Below are positions 1 through 11,996 of a stretch of 32,442 nt of DNA, one piece after another. The stretch lies in contig CAUDNR010000375.1 in NCBI GenBank assembly GCA_958430865.1, positions 1-32,442 of the forward strand, written 5' to 3'. The translations under genes were made by a program, and so were the position numbers. Numbering within the stretch: the first letter of the stretch is position 1; every line of letters starts with the position of its first letter. The stretch comes from Entrophospora sp. SA101 (Eukaryota > Glomeromycota > Glomeromycetes > Entrophosporales > Entrophosporaceae). Below the pieces are notes generated by a model. The model worked only from the letters and a program-made list of their open reading frames with translations, did not search any database and was not told the DNA's origin.

Positions 1-216
1 AGATTAATTTGGTATAAATATCTCATTTTTGAATCTGAGGGTCGAAACCCACTTTTTCCTAGAACAGCCCCCATATAAACTAGAATGATGACAAGTTGCA
101 AGGATCGCAACCATTCTTTTAATAACAACTAGAGTGACGACGAGTGGCGATAACCATCACCATTCTTAAAACACTTTACTCGCGTCTTTCTCTAGGTTCT
201 TTTCTTTTACTGGCAT
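1..216 (-). CDS. 5' end of an unknown gene, truncated by the window edge
   Basis: Product not recognised. On the minus strand an ATG at 216-214 opens a 12-codon exon rich in Lys and Glu (begins MPVKEKNLEKDA) that ends at 180 before a GTAAAG donor. A TTCTAG acceptor at 59-60 would give an intron of 121 bp and a second exon (58 to 1) that stays open to the window edge in the matching phase. The main support is comparison with the gene starting at 26205. Both have a short basic first exon, a donor at the same place, and a first intron carrying the same roughly 110-bp sequence. The exon phase differs (1 here, 2 there), so the proteins need not be homologous. The start, donor and acceptor are readings from sequence only. 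Confidence 0.4.
60..179 (-). repeat. First-intron module, copy 1
   Basis: This stretch matches 26046-26143 closely. Both contain a GTGGTGRTTATCGCCACTCGTC-like core, then CTCTAGTTRTTA, then an AAGAATG motif and GCAACTTGT. In both places it lies just downstream of a short candidate first exon on the minus strand. It may be an intronic regulatory or mobile sequence. Confidence 0.55.
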
Positions 217-493
217 GTTTATAAATATAAAAGGAAAGGATTATTGATTTGATCGACAAACGCGTGCACATTAATTATTTATTATTGGCACTTGGTGTTG
301 TACAAAGATTTTTTTTTGTTGACACGATTACAGTCCACGGATCATTCTGGTATAGAAAATTGTACTACTACTACATTAAGTCAATAAAAAAATTTTTGTT
401 ATTTAAAAAAGGAAAATATTATTCAATACTAATATTTAAAAAACAGTGTTTTGTTGAATTGAATTCTATTTTTCAATTTTCTTTTTGACATTT

Positions 494-622
494 TCAATCC
501 CTCATTGTAAATTCCTTAAACCGTTGTTCAACAAACAAGTTTACCTTTTCAATAGCCAATAAAGCATCTTGACTTGAAATAGGAGATGTCTCTTCGATGT
601 CTTCTTCATTGAAATTCGACAT
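494..622 (-). pseudogene. Tigger/CENP-B-like transposase C-terminal fragment
   Basis: A 42-codon reading frame with an ATG at 622. Its middle part (PISSQDALLAIEKVNLFVEQ) follows the pattern seen near the C-terminus of pogo/Tigger transposases: an acidic stretch, then an EA..A.....F..QQ helix. The frames at 13052-13309 and 27321-27504 have the same pattern. The DNA-binding and DDE domains are absent, and the frame stops where the other copies continue to their last helix. Most likely a dead fragment. It lies between the truncated gene at 1-216 and another transposase scrap. A short independent protein cannot be excluded. Confidence 0.45.
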
Positions 623-1181
623 AGAAATTATCATTTATTTCAATAATTGTTTAAATTTTTTTGTTGGATTTTTATAGATTTTTTTATTTTGCGATTAGTA
701 TTTTTATTAATAATAATAGCATTATTAATTCGTGTTTCGCCGATCATGTGTAGAAATCTATTGCTATTATAAAATTGCAGAGATAATCAATCATCTATAA
801 TCATTAATTTCTTATAATAACAATTGGTCAACTTCAAAAACTTATCGGCCGGTTTTTTCTTAAACTGAAAATTGGCTGAGCCTTAGCATTTTGAAAAGTC
901 CGAATTTTGTTATACACTTAAGAAATTGAGACTAAGTAAATTTCATGCGACAACTTTTTTTTCATAGAATATTTTCTACAACATACATTTGATTTATTTG
1001 ATTTATTTATTTCTTTTTTTTATTAATAAATAAAAGTTATTTACAACAAAAAAGTTTAACGAACATATTATATTAAAAGAAAATCATTACCAAATTTGGT
1101 CGCGAGATTCCACGAAAAATTATTGTTGTACAGCCACTTTTTGTCAATCAGCGGCAAAATTTCAAAAAAAAAAATTTAATA
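623..1181. other. AT-rich spacer
   Basis: No reading frame, splice-like structure or repeat that I can support. It consists of A/T runs and a few short inverted stretches. Confidence 0.5.
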
Positions 1182-1727
1182 CTAATCTAAATTATTTAAA
1201 ATATTACTTGGAATAATACGACGACGTTTGTATTTTTTTAAGGCATATTCGGCCTGTTTTACATCTAATCCTTGTCTATAACATTCCATATATTTAAGGT
1301 TTATTTGCAAAATTTCTAATTTTTTCAAGAGAAACTGCATCCAAAGCCTCGGGAACAATTTTTTGTAAACCATTTGTCCATTATCTTCAGATGTTTTTTT
1401 AGCTTGTGCAGCATGAAGTCGCCTAGTTCGTGGTAGATTTCCCAATTAGATAGAACGACGTGCAGAAGGCTTATAATTATTTTATTCCATTTTGAAGGAC
1501 TTTCACAAAATAACTGCAATTAGGATCTTCACTATCACTATCACTATCACTATTTGGTTCATCATCACTTTCATTAATTGATTCGTTACTTGATCCATTT
1601 TCATTTTCATTAATTGATTCATTATCACTATTGTTACTTGATTCATTATCTTCATTATCTTCATTATTATTATCATTTTAATTTTTATTTTCATTTTCAT
1701 TTTCATTCTCATTATTATGAAGAACAA
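1182..1727 (-). pseudogene. Decayed transposase-like C-terminal region with acidic tract
   Basis: Read on the minus strand, 1720-1540 encodes an Asn/Glu/Ser/Asp-rich tract ending in SDSDSDSEDPNCSYF. After at least two frame changes comes a basic section (RTRRLHAAQAKK), a patch that reads KIVPEALDAVSLEKIRNFA in another frame, and then LKYMECYRQGLDVKQAEYAL followed by KKYKRRR, with a stop at 1182. The ending (a YM.CYR.GL helix, then a Lys/Arg-rich KKYK..R tail) resembles the C-terminal tail of some fungal DDE-transposase-like proteins, as I remember them; this family call is weak. Several frame changes make it a relic. The acidic tract coincides with ATTTTC/CATTAT-type microsatellite DNA and may have expanded. 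Confidence 0.35.
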
Positions 1728-3684
1728 CTTTCGAAAAGTCTTTTTTTCTTAGAGACAAATTTTTTAAATGTTTCTGCCTTTTGTAAGTGGTGGCATACTC
1801 AATAGGAAGAAATGAACAAATGGCAAGCTTGTTAATGGTTCGTCCTTTATCAATTATTTACAATGTGTGTAATGTTGCAAAATTCAGGTCAATCATTATT
1901 TAAACATGTAGATAGTCACTCAAATTAAAATTGCCATGACTTTTTAATTATAATTGTTCAACCCCAAAACTTTTCATATAATTATTCTTTGTCATTTACC
2001 ATATAAAATTATGAAGAGTTTTGAATCCAAAAGTGCTCTGTGTATCCATGTGATAGGCTTCAAACATACCGCACAAAATTTGGTCCGTTTTAGATGACTC
2101 GAGCTGTATTTCTAAGCATAACTTTCAAATTTAAAAAATCTATGAAAAGAAAATTCGAGCCATTTTTTTTTTTTTGGATTAATAGACTCCCTTTTTAAAG
2201 CTGAATTGAATAATGGTGGAATCCGATGTGTGGATCACATAATATTTTAAAATTTTAACTTGAGTATAGATGATCCGCGCTGTAGCAAAAAAGTTTTTTT
2301 CACAACTACAACTTTTTTTTTATTCGGTAGAATAAATCTCAAAGATTCCGAAAATATAAAAAAAATGTATTATAACCTTTTGTTTTTTCTAACTTTTATA
2401 TTAAAAAGCATAGAGAAATTTTGTTTTTGTTTTTGTTTTGTGCTAAACATATAGAATATGGGGTTCTATTACGAAAAACCTTTTAAACAATAAATTTTCT
2501 GCCTAAAGCTTGGTTTTTTTATATTTAATATAAATATGTCGGTCATTATCTCTTATTCTTTTTATTATTATCAAAATCCATTTTTTTATTAAAGCTCTTA
2601 TTATTTGTTATAAATAATATCCATAATATATATTGGAATAAATATGAACTTTTGAGAATAAAAATTACTATGTTTTTGTATGTGTTGATATGCGTTGTGG
2701 TTTTAATTATACAGAGGCGTGAGATTCCATTTTGAGGGAAAAAAATTTTATCTCTGCGAAACACGAACTAATTTAGATTTGGAAAGAACTGCATTTTATT
2801 TCAGATCACGTGAATCCGTTATAGGCAGTGTTGATTTATTATTATGTATTATGTAAGTCGTATGATATATGAGGTGATTTTCATATACAATCCATTATGC
2901 ATAATAAAAAGTTTAATTAAACAATATCCGTCCGTTATAGAAATAGATTTCAAATAGTAAAAAATCGGGACCAAACTTTTAATCCGTTATAGACAATATC
3001 AGAGTCAGTTCACTGCTCAAATTTTTTAAAATTCTGGAGTTAAACTCAAATTCATACAGAGAATTATAATGAAAGTTTAGAAAAAATAAAACTATTATTT
3101 ATCAGATCTTTACTCACCTTCACAACTTAAATATAATTGATGTTGGTAATTTTTGAATCATAAAAGTTATTGTCTTCTTGGTTCATCCTTTTAACATAAT
3201 TACTTGATGCTTTTTATAATAATTTGTTTTTGATATCATAAAATATTTTCAAAGGTTTTTATTTATATCGACTTTCACAACTATTACTATGTTTGTTATT
3301 AATAAAGCATTTTTGATTTTATTGTATATAAAAAATTTCATTCTATTGATTTTCACAACTATTGCTGTATTACATATTATTATTAATTAAATTATTAAAT
3401 AATTTTATTATTCCAAAGATATTAATTATTAAAAATGAGAGTTTTTGATTTTGTCAAAGTTGTTTTTAATTTTAAGAAAAAAAAATTATATACATAGATT
3501 GTACTTTTCTTTTAAGGGTAGGGAGCCATAACGCGTAGCGTGTTAACATCATACCGGATAGACCAATAAAAAAAGCAATATCACTTAAAAACCTTGATTT
3601 CGGAAACAACATTCTATCTCAAACACGAATTTTTAAATATTAAACTGCTTGTTTCTTTTTTTTCTTTTTCTAGCATCTTTAAAA
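1728..3684. other. AT-rich intergenic region downstream of the Ca2+-ATPase gene
   Basis: No gene that I can support. The motif TCCGTTATAG recurs at about 2816, 2929 and 2982, and a short imperfect inverted repeat (ACAGAGG...TCTCTG) lies at about 2711-2757. These may be scraps of Tigger-type elements, since CTCTATAACG-like words also occur inside the Tigger copies near 27590. Long A and T runs fill the rest. Confidence 0.4.
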
Positions 3685-6600
3685 TCATACGTTATCTAAA
3701 CCAGCACCATTATTACTAGTAGAACTTTTGGCAAATGAATTGCTTCTAGGAGATCCATTTCTACTATCTTGAAAAGATTGATTCCTTGATCTTGACCTTA
3801 GAGAAGCTAAATCCAATTGTGTGATACTTGGCTCCCTACCACCATTACCGTTATCAATAATTTGTATCGGTGCCCATCCTGCACCAACTGATGCAGATAT
3901 CAAACTTGGAACCATTGTAGCTGCTGCAAAGGCGTTTGACCTTGTAACTTGTTTCTCTTTACGATCGCCAAAATGGGCTTTGAATCTACCACCACGAAGT
4001 GCCTTGAAAACTCCCAACTGATTTTGGACCTTAAGAACCGCATCATTCCATTCTTTCTGATCAGCTCCAACCAGAGTATGAGGTGAATACATTGAATTCC
4101 TGTTGATTGACGCAACTGTCTTTGTGTTGTCAGGTTTGATATAACACATGAAAAATTCATTGGGTATTAATCGAATTACAACTCCAAATGGTATTGACAT
4201 AAATCCAACTATTATACACAATAACCATTCATATATATTAAGATGGGTAGTATGAAATGCCACACTACCGAATTCAACTATAAGTATTTGTCCAACAACC
4301 GTTATGAAAAATATGACAATTAAAAATTTATTTGCCGTTATATTTTTGAATATATTCAACTTATGATTTAAACGACGACAACTACAAAAGGAAAGAAATG
4401 AAAGAGGAAAGGCAAAACGATTAGTAATGTAATTATTTTTTAAAAAATTTTTATCAAAAAATTTTTTTACTTACTTGAGTTCATTAAAAATTTGCAAGAA
4501 AACAAAGGTATTAAATATAACAGTATCCAATCTCAATTTAGCTGCATCTTTATCCACTAAGTCATCATAATTTAAGATATTATTACCAGCATATAGTAAA
4601 ATAAATGTTACCACCAATTGAAAAAGACTTTGACCGAGTATCATTTTCCACATATCGAAAGTTATAAGAGGTGCAGTTTTAGGTTCAGGATCACGATCTA
4701 ATAATTCAGGTGTTGGTGGGTCTGTAGCAAGTGCAAGTGCGGCAAGGGTATCCATGATAAGATTAACCCATAATAATTGTACGGCGGTAAGAACAGACTC
4801 TTGACTGTCGCTTGACACAGCAGATACAAATGTCAAGACTACTGCCGTGACATTGACTGTCAATTGAAATTGTAAGAATTTTTTCACAGAATCATTTACA
4901 CACCTTCCCCACATAATGGCTTTGACTATACTTGCAAAATTATCATCCATTAAAATAATTGAAGATGCTTCCTTTGCTACCTCGGTACCAGCAATGCCCA
5001 TTGAGAAACCAACATCAGCTGCTTTAAGAGCAGGTCCATCATTTGTACCATCACCAGTAACAGCAACTACTTCACCCATTTCTCTTAAACGACTAACTAA
5101 AATTTTTTTATCTTCGGGACTAGATCTTGCAAGAACCTGTAATCTTGGTATGACATTGTCCATTTCCTCAGGTGAAAGATCACGAAACACTGGGCCCTCC
5201 ATAATTTTACCATTAGTATATATATCACATTGAGCTGCAATAGATTTTGCTGTTAGAAGATTGTCACCAGTCACCATACAAACTCTTACACCTGCCTTTT
5301 TACAATCTAAGACAGCTTCTCTTACACCAACTCTTAACGGATCCTCAATACCCATTATGCCTATCAATGTTACATTCTCAGCCAAATCTTCAAATTTAAC
5401 TTCGCCCCCTTCATCAACAACCGTATTTTTTGGTGGCCATTCATCAAAATCGCGATAAGCTAAAGCAATAGTCCTTAAACTTTGACCAGCATAATGATCT
5501 ATTATTTTATGAAGCGTCTTATTATCCTCTTCTGATAAATCGACCACATCGGCATTACTATCAAATGCTAATTTATCAGTTGATTCGATTGTTTTTGTTG
5601 CTTTTTTAAGTAAAACTTCACTGGCACCTTTTACTAAGAACCTAAATTTATTATTTTTCAGTTTTACCACTATACCCATCGCTTTCCGCTCAGAACTAAA
5701 TGGGTAAAGCTGTTGAATTTTAGCAGACTCTCTTAATGATTTATAGTTTTCCAGATTTAAATCGAAAAGAAGACCCAATAAAGCAGTATCAGTTTTTGAA
5801 CCGACAAAATTAATTTTACCATCCTCCAACTTTTCACCTTCAAATGCCGTTGAATTTATAGCTATTGATTCTTCTAATAATTTAAGCGAGTCGGCGGGTA
5901 ATTCTTTTGCCAAATCTTTTAAAAGGATAGGATTTTCTAGCGTTTTTGGTATTTTTTGAGAAGGGGAATTCCTACGTGTGACATCGACAACCCTTACAAA
6001 AGACTTTGATAAACCAATTGTTCCAGCAACTACAGTCATTTTGTTTTGAGTTAATGTTCCAGTTTTGTCTGAACATATAATGGTAGCGTTTCCCATTGTT
6101 TCGCAAGCGGCTAAAACACGAACAAGATTATTATCCTTAAGCATGCGCGTTGTTGCATAAGCAAGTGCTATTATTAATTAGTTGTTAAAATAATAAAATA
6201 ATTAAAATTTATAATTATTAAAATAATAAAATAATAAAATAATTAAAATTTTATTATCATCATCATTGATGAATTTACCTAAAGTTACAGCTAATGGTAA
6301 ACCTTCTGGTACGGCAACCACCACCACAGTCACAGCAGATATAAAGATTGTAGTCAAACTTTCTAAAATTTCAGAAGCAGGACCAGGAGCTCCATTACGA
6401 AATTTAACAAAATATTCTATTAATAAAACCATGAGCATAAGTAACGCAGCAGCACCACCAAGTTTGGCGATTTTTTCAGCAAGATCATTTAATTTGATTT
6501 GAAGTGGAGTATCTTCTGGTTCCGATCTAAGGGACATCATTGTACGACCATGGTAAGAATTCGCACCAACACAAGTGACAACATAAGACCCCACACCCTC

Positions 6601-7959
6601 TATAACCTTGCTTCCGCTGATTATAAAAGGATCAGCTTTTATGTGAGTTGTATTTAGATGAGGTTGATTGCTTGTTGATCCGGACGATAATTGGTTATTG
6701 ATATTCTCGTATTTGATCTTTTTTACAGCGTCACTTTCACCTGTTGCAGCAGACTCGTCACATCGAAGGTTATGACCTGATACCAATATACCATCAGCAG
6801 CTATTATATCGCCAGGTTCTAAATGTAGTATGTCACCAACTAATATATCATGAACAGACAATAAGAATTCCTTGCCATTTCTTGTAGCTTTTACATAACG
6901 ATCTTCTTTTTTAGCATTTAATTTCTGGAATTGACGTTCTTTCTGCCAATCATTTATACTTCCGACCAAGACAACTATCATGATAGCAACAATTATAGCA
7001 ACACCTTCCACCCAACTTACTTTTGGCTCACTTGGGTCAGCAGTTGGACGGAGATCCTCGTACAAACCAAGACCTAGTGAAATGGTTGCAGCAATAGTCA
7101 ATAGGATCAAAATCTTTTCTTGGAAGGCCATCCACATTAACATAAATATAGATTTTGGTTTTCTTTCGGGCAAGACATTAGTACCAAAAGCCATTTTTCT
7201 TTGATAGAAAGGAGAGCTATCCACAGGTTGTTGACCAGTTATTATTATGGGAGCGGCGGTAGATTTTTTAGATTTAATTCTCTCTAAATATTCGGTGTCA
7301 TCTTCATTTGCGATGTCCGATATTTCATCTAGTGATATTTCATTTAGAGGAGCCATTTCATCACTACTTAGACCGGTTTCAATATTTGTGTGTAAACCTT
7401 TTATTATACCATCAGTTCCACCAAAAATTTTTAGTAATCTCAAATTTTTTGGATCGAATAAAGGAGAAAGTAGGTAAGGGGCGAAAGGAAAAGGTTGTCG
7501 AGAAGATTCAACAGCATCTGATGATGAATGATAATTATTGTCGTTACCGTTGTCATCATGATTACTATTATGGTTGCGGTTGTGGTTGTCGTTGTCGTTG
7601 TTACTGCTGTTATTGTTGTTATTTTTTTTTATTGATTTTTTATGGTCTTCATCCTCAACTTCACCAGCTATCGTTGATACAGAACTTATTTGTCTCGAGG
7701 TGTTATCTACTGTGGAAGTGAATGGGGTAAGAGCTTTCGAGGTAGGAGTTAAAGTTTTTGAAGTGGAGTCAGCGGGAGAAATTTGAGTATTGTCTATATT
7801 GTCTATAATTATACTATCAGTATTTATTCTGGGTGTATTTGTATTGTTTGTAGTATCAAAAATGTCTGTTAAAGAATTTGATGATGTTGCAATTTGTTTT
7901 TCATTTTTTATAATGTCTATATTATTGTCCATATTATTTTTGTCCTGTCCAGCACTCAT
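3685..7959 (-). CDS. PMC1: Ca2+-transporting P-type ATPase (PMCA/PMC1-like)
   Basis: P2B-type pump that uses ATP to move Ca2+ out of the cytosol; fungal members usually sit in the vacuolar membrane (family knowledge). Exons: 7959-6279, 6167-4475, 4381-3685; introns of 111 and 93 bp with GT...AG ends. The joins give VTL|ALAYATTR and FNELN|CRRLNHKL, both as expected for the family. Predicted 1356 aa. Seen: actuator motif TGES at 406-409, PEGLP in M4 at 551-555, phosphorylated Asp594 in DKTGTLT, KGASE at 740-744, TGDGTNDGPALK at 931-942, and VNLIMDT (M6, Asn1029 and Asp1033) at 1028-1034. The first 190 residues are Ser/Thr/Asn/Asp-rich with an Asn/His/Asp tract near 112-145. The C-terminal 200 residues show no clear calmodulin-binding helix. 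Somewhat longer than yeast Pmc1, mainly because of the N-terminal tract. No break seen. Confidence 0.96.
7540..7626 (-). repeat. Codon repeat encoding an Asn/Asp/His-rich tract
   Basis: Within exon 1 of the Ca2+-ATPase, runs of AAT, AAC, GAC and CAC codons encode a low-complexity stretch at about residues 112-143. It lies in the N-terminal cytosolic extension and is likely to vary in length between strains. Confidence 0.7.
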
Positions 7960-10900
7960 TTATTTTATTTTAATTTTTTTCAATTAAACTTATTTCTATA
8001 ATGTTTATAATATCGATACGTACTTGTGTATATGAGTGTAATTCAATTTCTAAAGGATAATTAATTATTCTCTAGAAGAAAAATTTAACGCGTAATTTGA
8101 AAAGGGGTTTTTTTTTGGTTTAAAGAGACCTGAAAAAAGAAATATAAATTAAATATGCATTATTATATTAAGGTTTATTATTATTGATGATTTGTGTACC
8201 ATCAAATAAAATAATATATATAAATAATATTTAAATTACTACACACACTTGAATTATATTATTTCTATTTGTTCCGGGATTAGTTAGTTATTTATTGTCT
8301 CTTTGTTATTTTAGTTTATGAAAAAAAATTATAATTTTATTTTTTTTTTTTGTTGTTGGCTTTTTATCTTATTTTATAGTTGAAAAATTATTCAGGTTAC
8401 ACAAAATACACTGTTTTAATACTAAACAATTTTAAATAGAATTGTTCCTTAAAGACATTACAACTTAGATATAACAATTCCGAGGAGTCTCGGTTTCACG
8501 ATTGAAACTATTATTTATTCCCTATTGTTAAATTTCATTTTCCCCCAAATATACACATATTTCGGCCTTAGCATTGACGTATTATAAACGTATGCAATAC
8601 GTAATAGTAAAATATATTAATATATATGGCGAATAATCTCCGACTGGAGACTAAAGCATTTCTTGTAATGAAGTAATATGGCTTGGGAGTAGTAACTCGA
8701 GTTGGTTAAATATTATTTTTAGTGCTTACTGAAATTAATTCAAAAAAATATAAGGCGTTTTTGGAGAATTTTTTATAACCGGAAAGATAACCCATTTTTA
8801 TATAGTAAGTTCCATTTTATCTTGAAATTTAAGATGTTCTCTTTAGAAGATTTTATTTGATAATCATATTAGCCAAACTTGGTTAGAACAAGTAATTTTT
8901 TTCTTAATAACCAGGACCTTGTTTATTTATTTAGAAATTTGTTGATTGTGAGTGAATACCGACGATTGAGATTTAGACTTATTCTATTACTAACTATCCT
9001 ATGAAAAAAATGTCAAGAAGGTTTAATTTCTTAGAAAAACGTTTACAAGAAAGAAAGTCTTAAATAAATACTTTCGAATTCTTGCAGGGAAAGTCTAAGC
9101 AAGTCTATTTTCTATAAACTATAAATAAACTTTTTGTAAAATTTTCTTCATATAGGCTTATGAATAATAAAAAATAATAAAAAATGAAATAATTAATTTT
9201 CTTGAGGAACTTCAACTTGCATTTTTTTGCCGTGAAATGAATTATTCAAAGGACATAATATTAGGATGATGCCATAATTACTGCACCGTGACTTCATTCG
9301 CGTAAGAGCAATTGTTTTTCCTATTCATATATCTTACTCATTCACACATTTACATATATAAATTGATTTTTCATCGAAGTGATGCTTACTTGAGTAACGA
9401 AAGATGTAGTTTTGATTTGAATTCATTTACTGGTTACTTTAAATTTTTTCTTGGAACATGTGAATAAATCGAAAATGTGACATTAAAAGGTATATATATA
9501 TATATACATACATACACACACACGTCCAAGATCTCACGACGAAAAGAGACTTCGAGAAAATCAAAGTGAAATATATATATTCCTCAAAAGATTTACTGAT
9601 TTATAACCATTATTTGGATAGTCTGATGCACAATTGGATGAATGAAGGGTTTTAGTTGAAATCAAAGTCACTAATAAGAATGTATACCTTGTAATTTATT
9701 AGTAGCATAATCTAACATTGTGTGACACTATTTTGTTTCTAAAAAAAAACGATTTTTTTTTTTCTAATTATACAAAATCTCGTCCATTCTAATTCATCAG
9801 AGTTCATTACTCCATTCAACAAAAGATGCTGTTAGAAAATCAACTCGCATTATTTTAAAATTATAAAATCATTCATATGAAATAGTTTCTTTGATAAGCT
9901 GTTGGTTGGTTCTACCAATCAATAGACGATAATAACATATGTTTATCATCATATCTTATCAAAATATTTTTACTATTTTTTTTTTACCATGTATCATATC
10001 TGAATGACGGAACAAAATCCTAGCTTCCTAGGCCGATATGTAAATATTTACTAGTTAAATACACGATTAATCGAGTCAAACAGGTTTTCTGTAAAAAACA
10101 ATGAAATTTGTCCGAGAAGTTTTATTTAGAGAAACCAGTTAATGCTGTAAGTTTATATATGAAAGTGTATCTTTGGGGAAAGAAAAAACAAATTCCGTAA
10201 ATACTGGGTAAACAAAGTACATATTAATACCAACACGGAATTTGCTAAAAAAAAAAACTTTTTTTTTTTTTTTTTAATGCGGAAAAATGGAATTTTCTTC
10301 TACATTTTCCGAAATTGGGGGGATTATTTTTGACTATTTTTTTTTTTTTTTTTAAAATTTTTTTATCTTGAAGAGGATTTTGTTGTTATCTAATTATTAT
10401 TCAAAGTAATAATTCATATCGGAATAACCCTTATCCCGAAACAAAGCAGCTTTTTTTTAATATTATCAATTAATAATTGACCCATCAGCATTGTGCAAAT
10501 TATGCAAAGTTATTTTGTATTACTTGCAAATGTAGGAGGATTCTCATTAACAATTAGTTTTTTGCAAGAGATCAATATAAAGTTAGCAAATCATCTGTAA
10601 GGAATAATAATCATATTTTTTTTAGAGAAAATTTTAGAGAAGGCAAAGAATTTGGTAAATTGATAAAATAAAAATTTTAAATTTTATTATAGAATTGAAT
10701 AAAGTTTTTTGTTTATAAACCTGGCGCCTCTAATACTAAACTTATCACAGGCGAAAAATCAAAATTTGACTTGTGCAGTAAATATTTGTAACAACCCATT
10801 GTTGAAGCTTTTTTTTTTTTTTAAAAAAACAATTCTGATTTCATTTTACGAATTAATCGACAAAATCCAAATTTTAAATGACATACATTCATACCTAAAT

Positions 10901-11680
10901 ATGTCACATAATCCATAAATTCAAGGGTTTGAGATGTATGTACAAGAACAGACAAAAATACTTCTAATTTATAAATGTAAACAAATTTGTAAATATCAGT
11001 AGTAGTAGTAAGATTAGAACAAATCATAAATATTATTTATAAGGTACAATGAGGATAATACTGAAGAGGAGGAAGGAGTTTATTAAAAAGTTTGAAGAAC
11101 ATGTGCATTTATATAAATGTTTGTAAAATATAGATTATCATAATCCTGAATTTTTGAGACACATCTTATTTTTTTAAAAAAATATTGATTTATAAATTTT
11201 TTATTTTTTACTTTGATGTGATTAATGTATCGTACCGTCAAAATTCGTGAATTACAGCAATTTAGCATTATGGTATAAGCCAACTTGATCATAAATGCAT
11301 CATCTCCATAAGTGCATCATATGTCTTGTCCCAAGCTTAGATATAAATGTTTTATTTTCTGCACTGCCCAAACTCATTCCATATGATAATAATAATAAAA
11401 TGCGCACATGATTTCACGTGATCATAAAGTAATATAAAATTTTGGTAATTCCCCGTGTTACATGAAAAGATTAGGCGCAAAGAATTATTAAAATAACAGA
11501 ATAAGAATACAGGCGATGGAATTCTATAGTTATTATACATATTAAGGATTACATTTATAATTCTTGCTGCAAAGGCTTTAAATTTAGTAATTATAAATCA
11601 AAATAAAATCTTATCTAATTCCCAAAATGTATAGTAAATTCATCACAATAAAATCTTTTGACTCATTCATAAATCAGCAA
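7960..11680. other. Long gene-poor AT-rich spacer upstream of the Ca2+-ATPase gene
   Basis: It holds the promoter side of the Ca2+-ATPase gene but no TATA or factor site that I can single out. Visible items: a small hairpin CCGAG-gagt-CTCGG near 8481-8494, a TA/CA microsatellite at 9491-9523, and long A and T runs at about 10251-10276 and 10338-10354. The short reading frames here have no family resemblance. Confidence 0.5.
9491..9523. repeat. TA/CA dinucleotide microsatellite
   Basis: About eight TA units run into CATA and then CA units. A simple sequence repeat in the spacer. Confidence 0.85.
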
Positions 11681-11996
11681 TTAACCAACAATGGGTAAAT
11701 CAAAGCTCTCTTTAACCACAGGATGAGTTTTCGAAATTTCATTGTCATCACCATCATGTTCAAAGAATGATTGTGTACATTGACAAAAAAATTAGTTTCA
11801 TCACACTCACTATTCGATTTGACATGCAATGAACATACTAGAAATGAATTTCATAGGATCTGTTATAATTTGTGGCTGCGTTCACCCGATTTCGTGCATT
11901 CATATTAACATACCATCTTCAAATTCATTTCATCTAATCCTATAACTAAAACCTTTTTGTAATGCGAAATTATCAACAAGAGTAAGTTTCTTCTAG
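11681..11996 (-). pseudogene. FAR1/MULE-type DNA-binding domain relic
   Basis: On the minus strand the sequence reads KLTLVDNFALQKGFSYRIR, then NEFEDGML, TQPQIITDP, CSLHVKSNSECDETNFFVNV and HNHS, ending EHDGDDNEISKTHPVVKE plus SFDLPIVG before a stop at 11683. Order and spacing match the FAR1 zinc-binding domain of FAR1/FHY3 and MULE-derived proteins: an (A)KQ-GF...R..R start, a C..H(V/I) motif and a final HNH. Stops at the R/NEF boundary and after GMLI, and one frame change before the acidic tail, show that it no longer encodes a whole domain. A GTATGT...TTTCTAG intron could skip the middle but would drop part of the motif. No DDE transposase domain follows. Family call by pattern only. Confidence 0.5.

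Noticed and set aside
39..52. GGGTCGAAACCCAC as a possible tRNA T-arm
   Set aside because: The loop does not fit the T-loop consensus and no acceptor stem or anticodon arm can be placed. No tRNA or rRNA gene is evident anywhere in the window.
249..488. 79-codon plus-strand frame
   Set aside because: AT-driven chance frame with Phe/Tyr/Lys runs and no family pattern.
1503..1727. Met/Ile/Lys-rich minus-strand frame
   Set aside because: Alternate frame of the acidic Asn/Asp/Glu/Ser tract, produced by repeat DNA.
4916..5458. Plus-strand frames opposite the Ca2+-ATPase
   Set aside because: Shadows of the conserved minus-strand exon.
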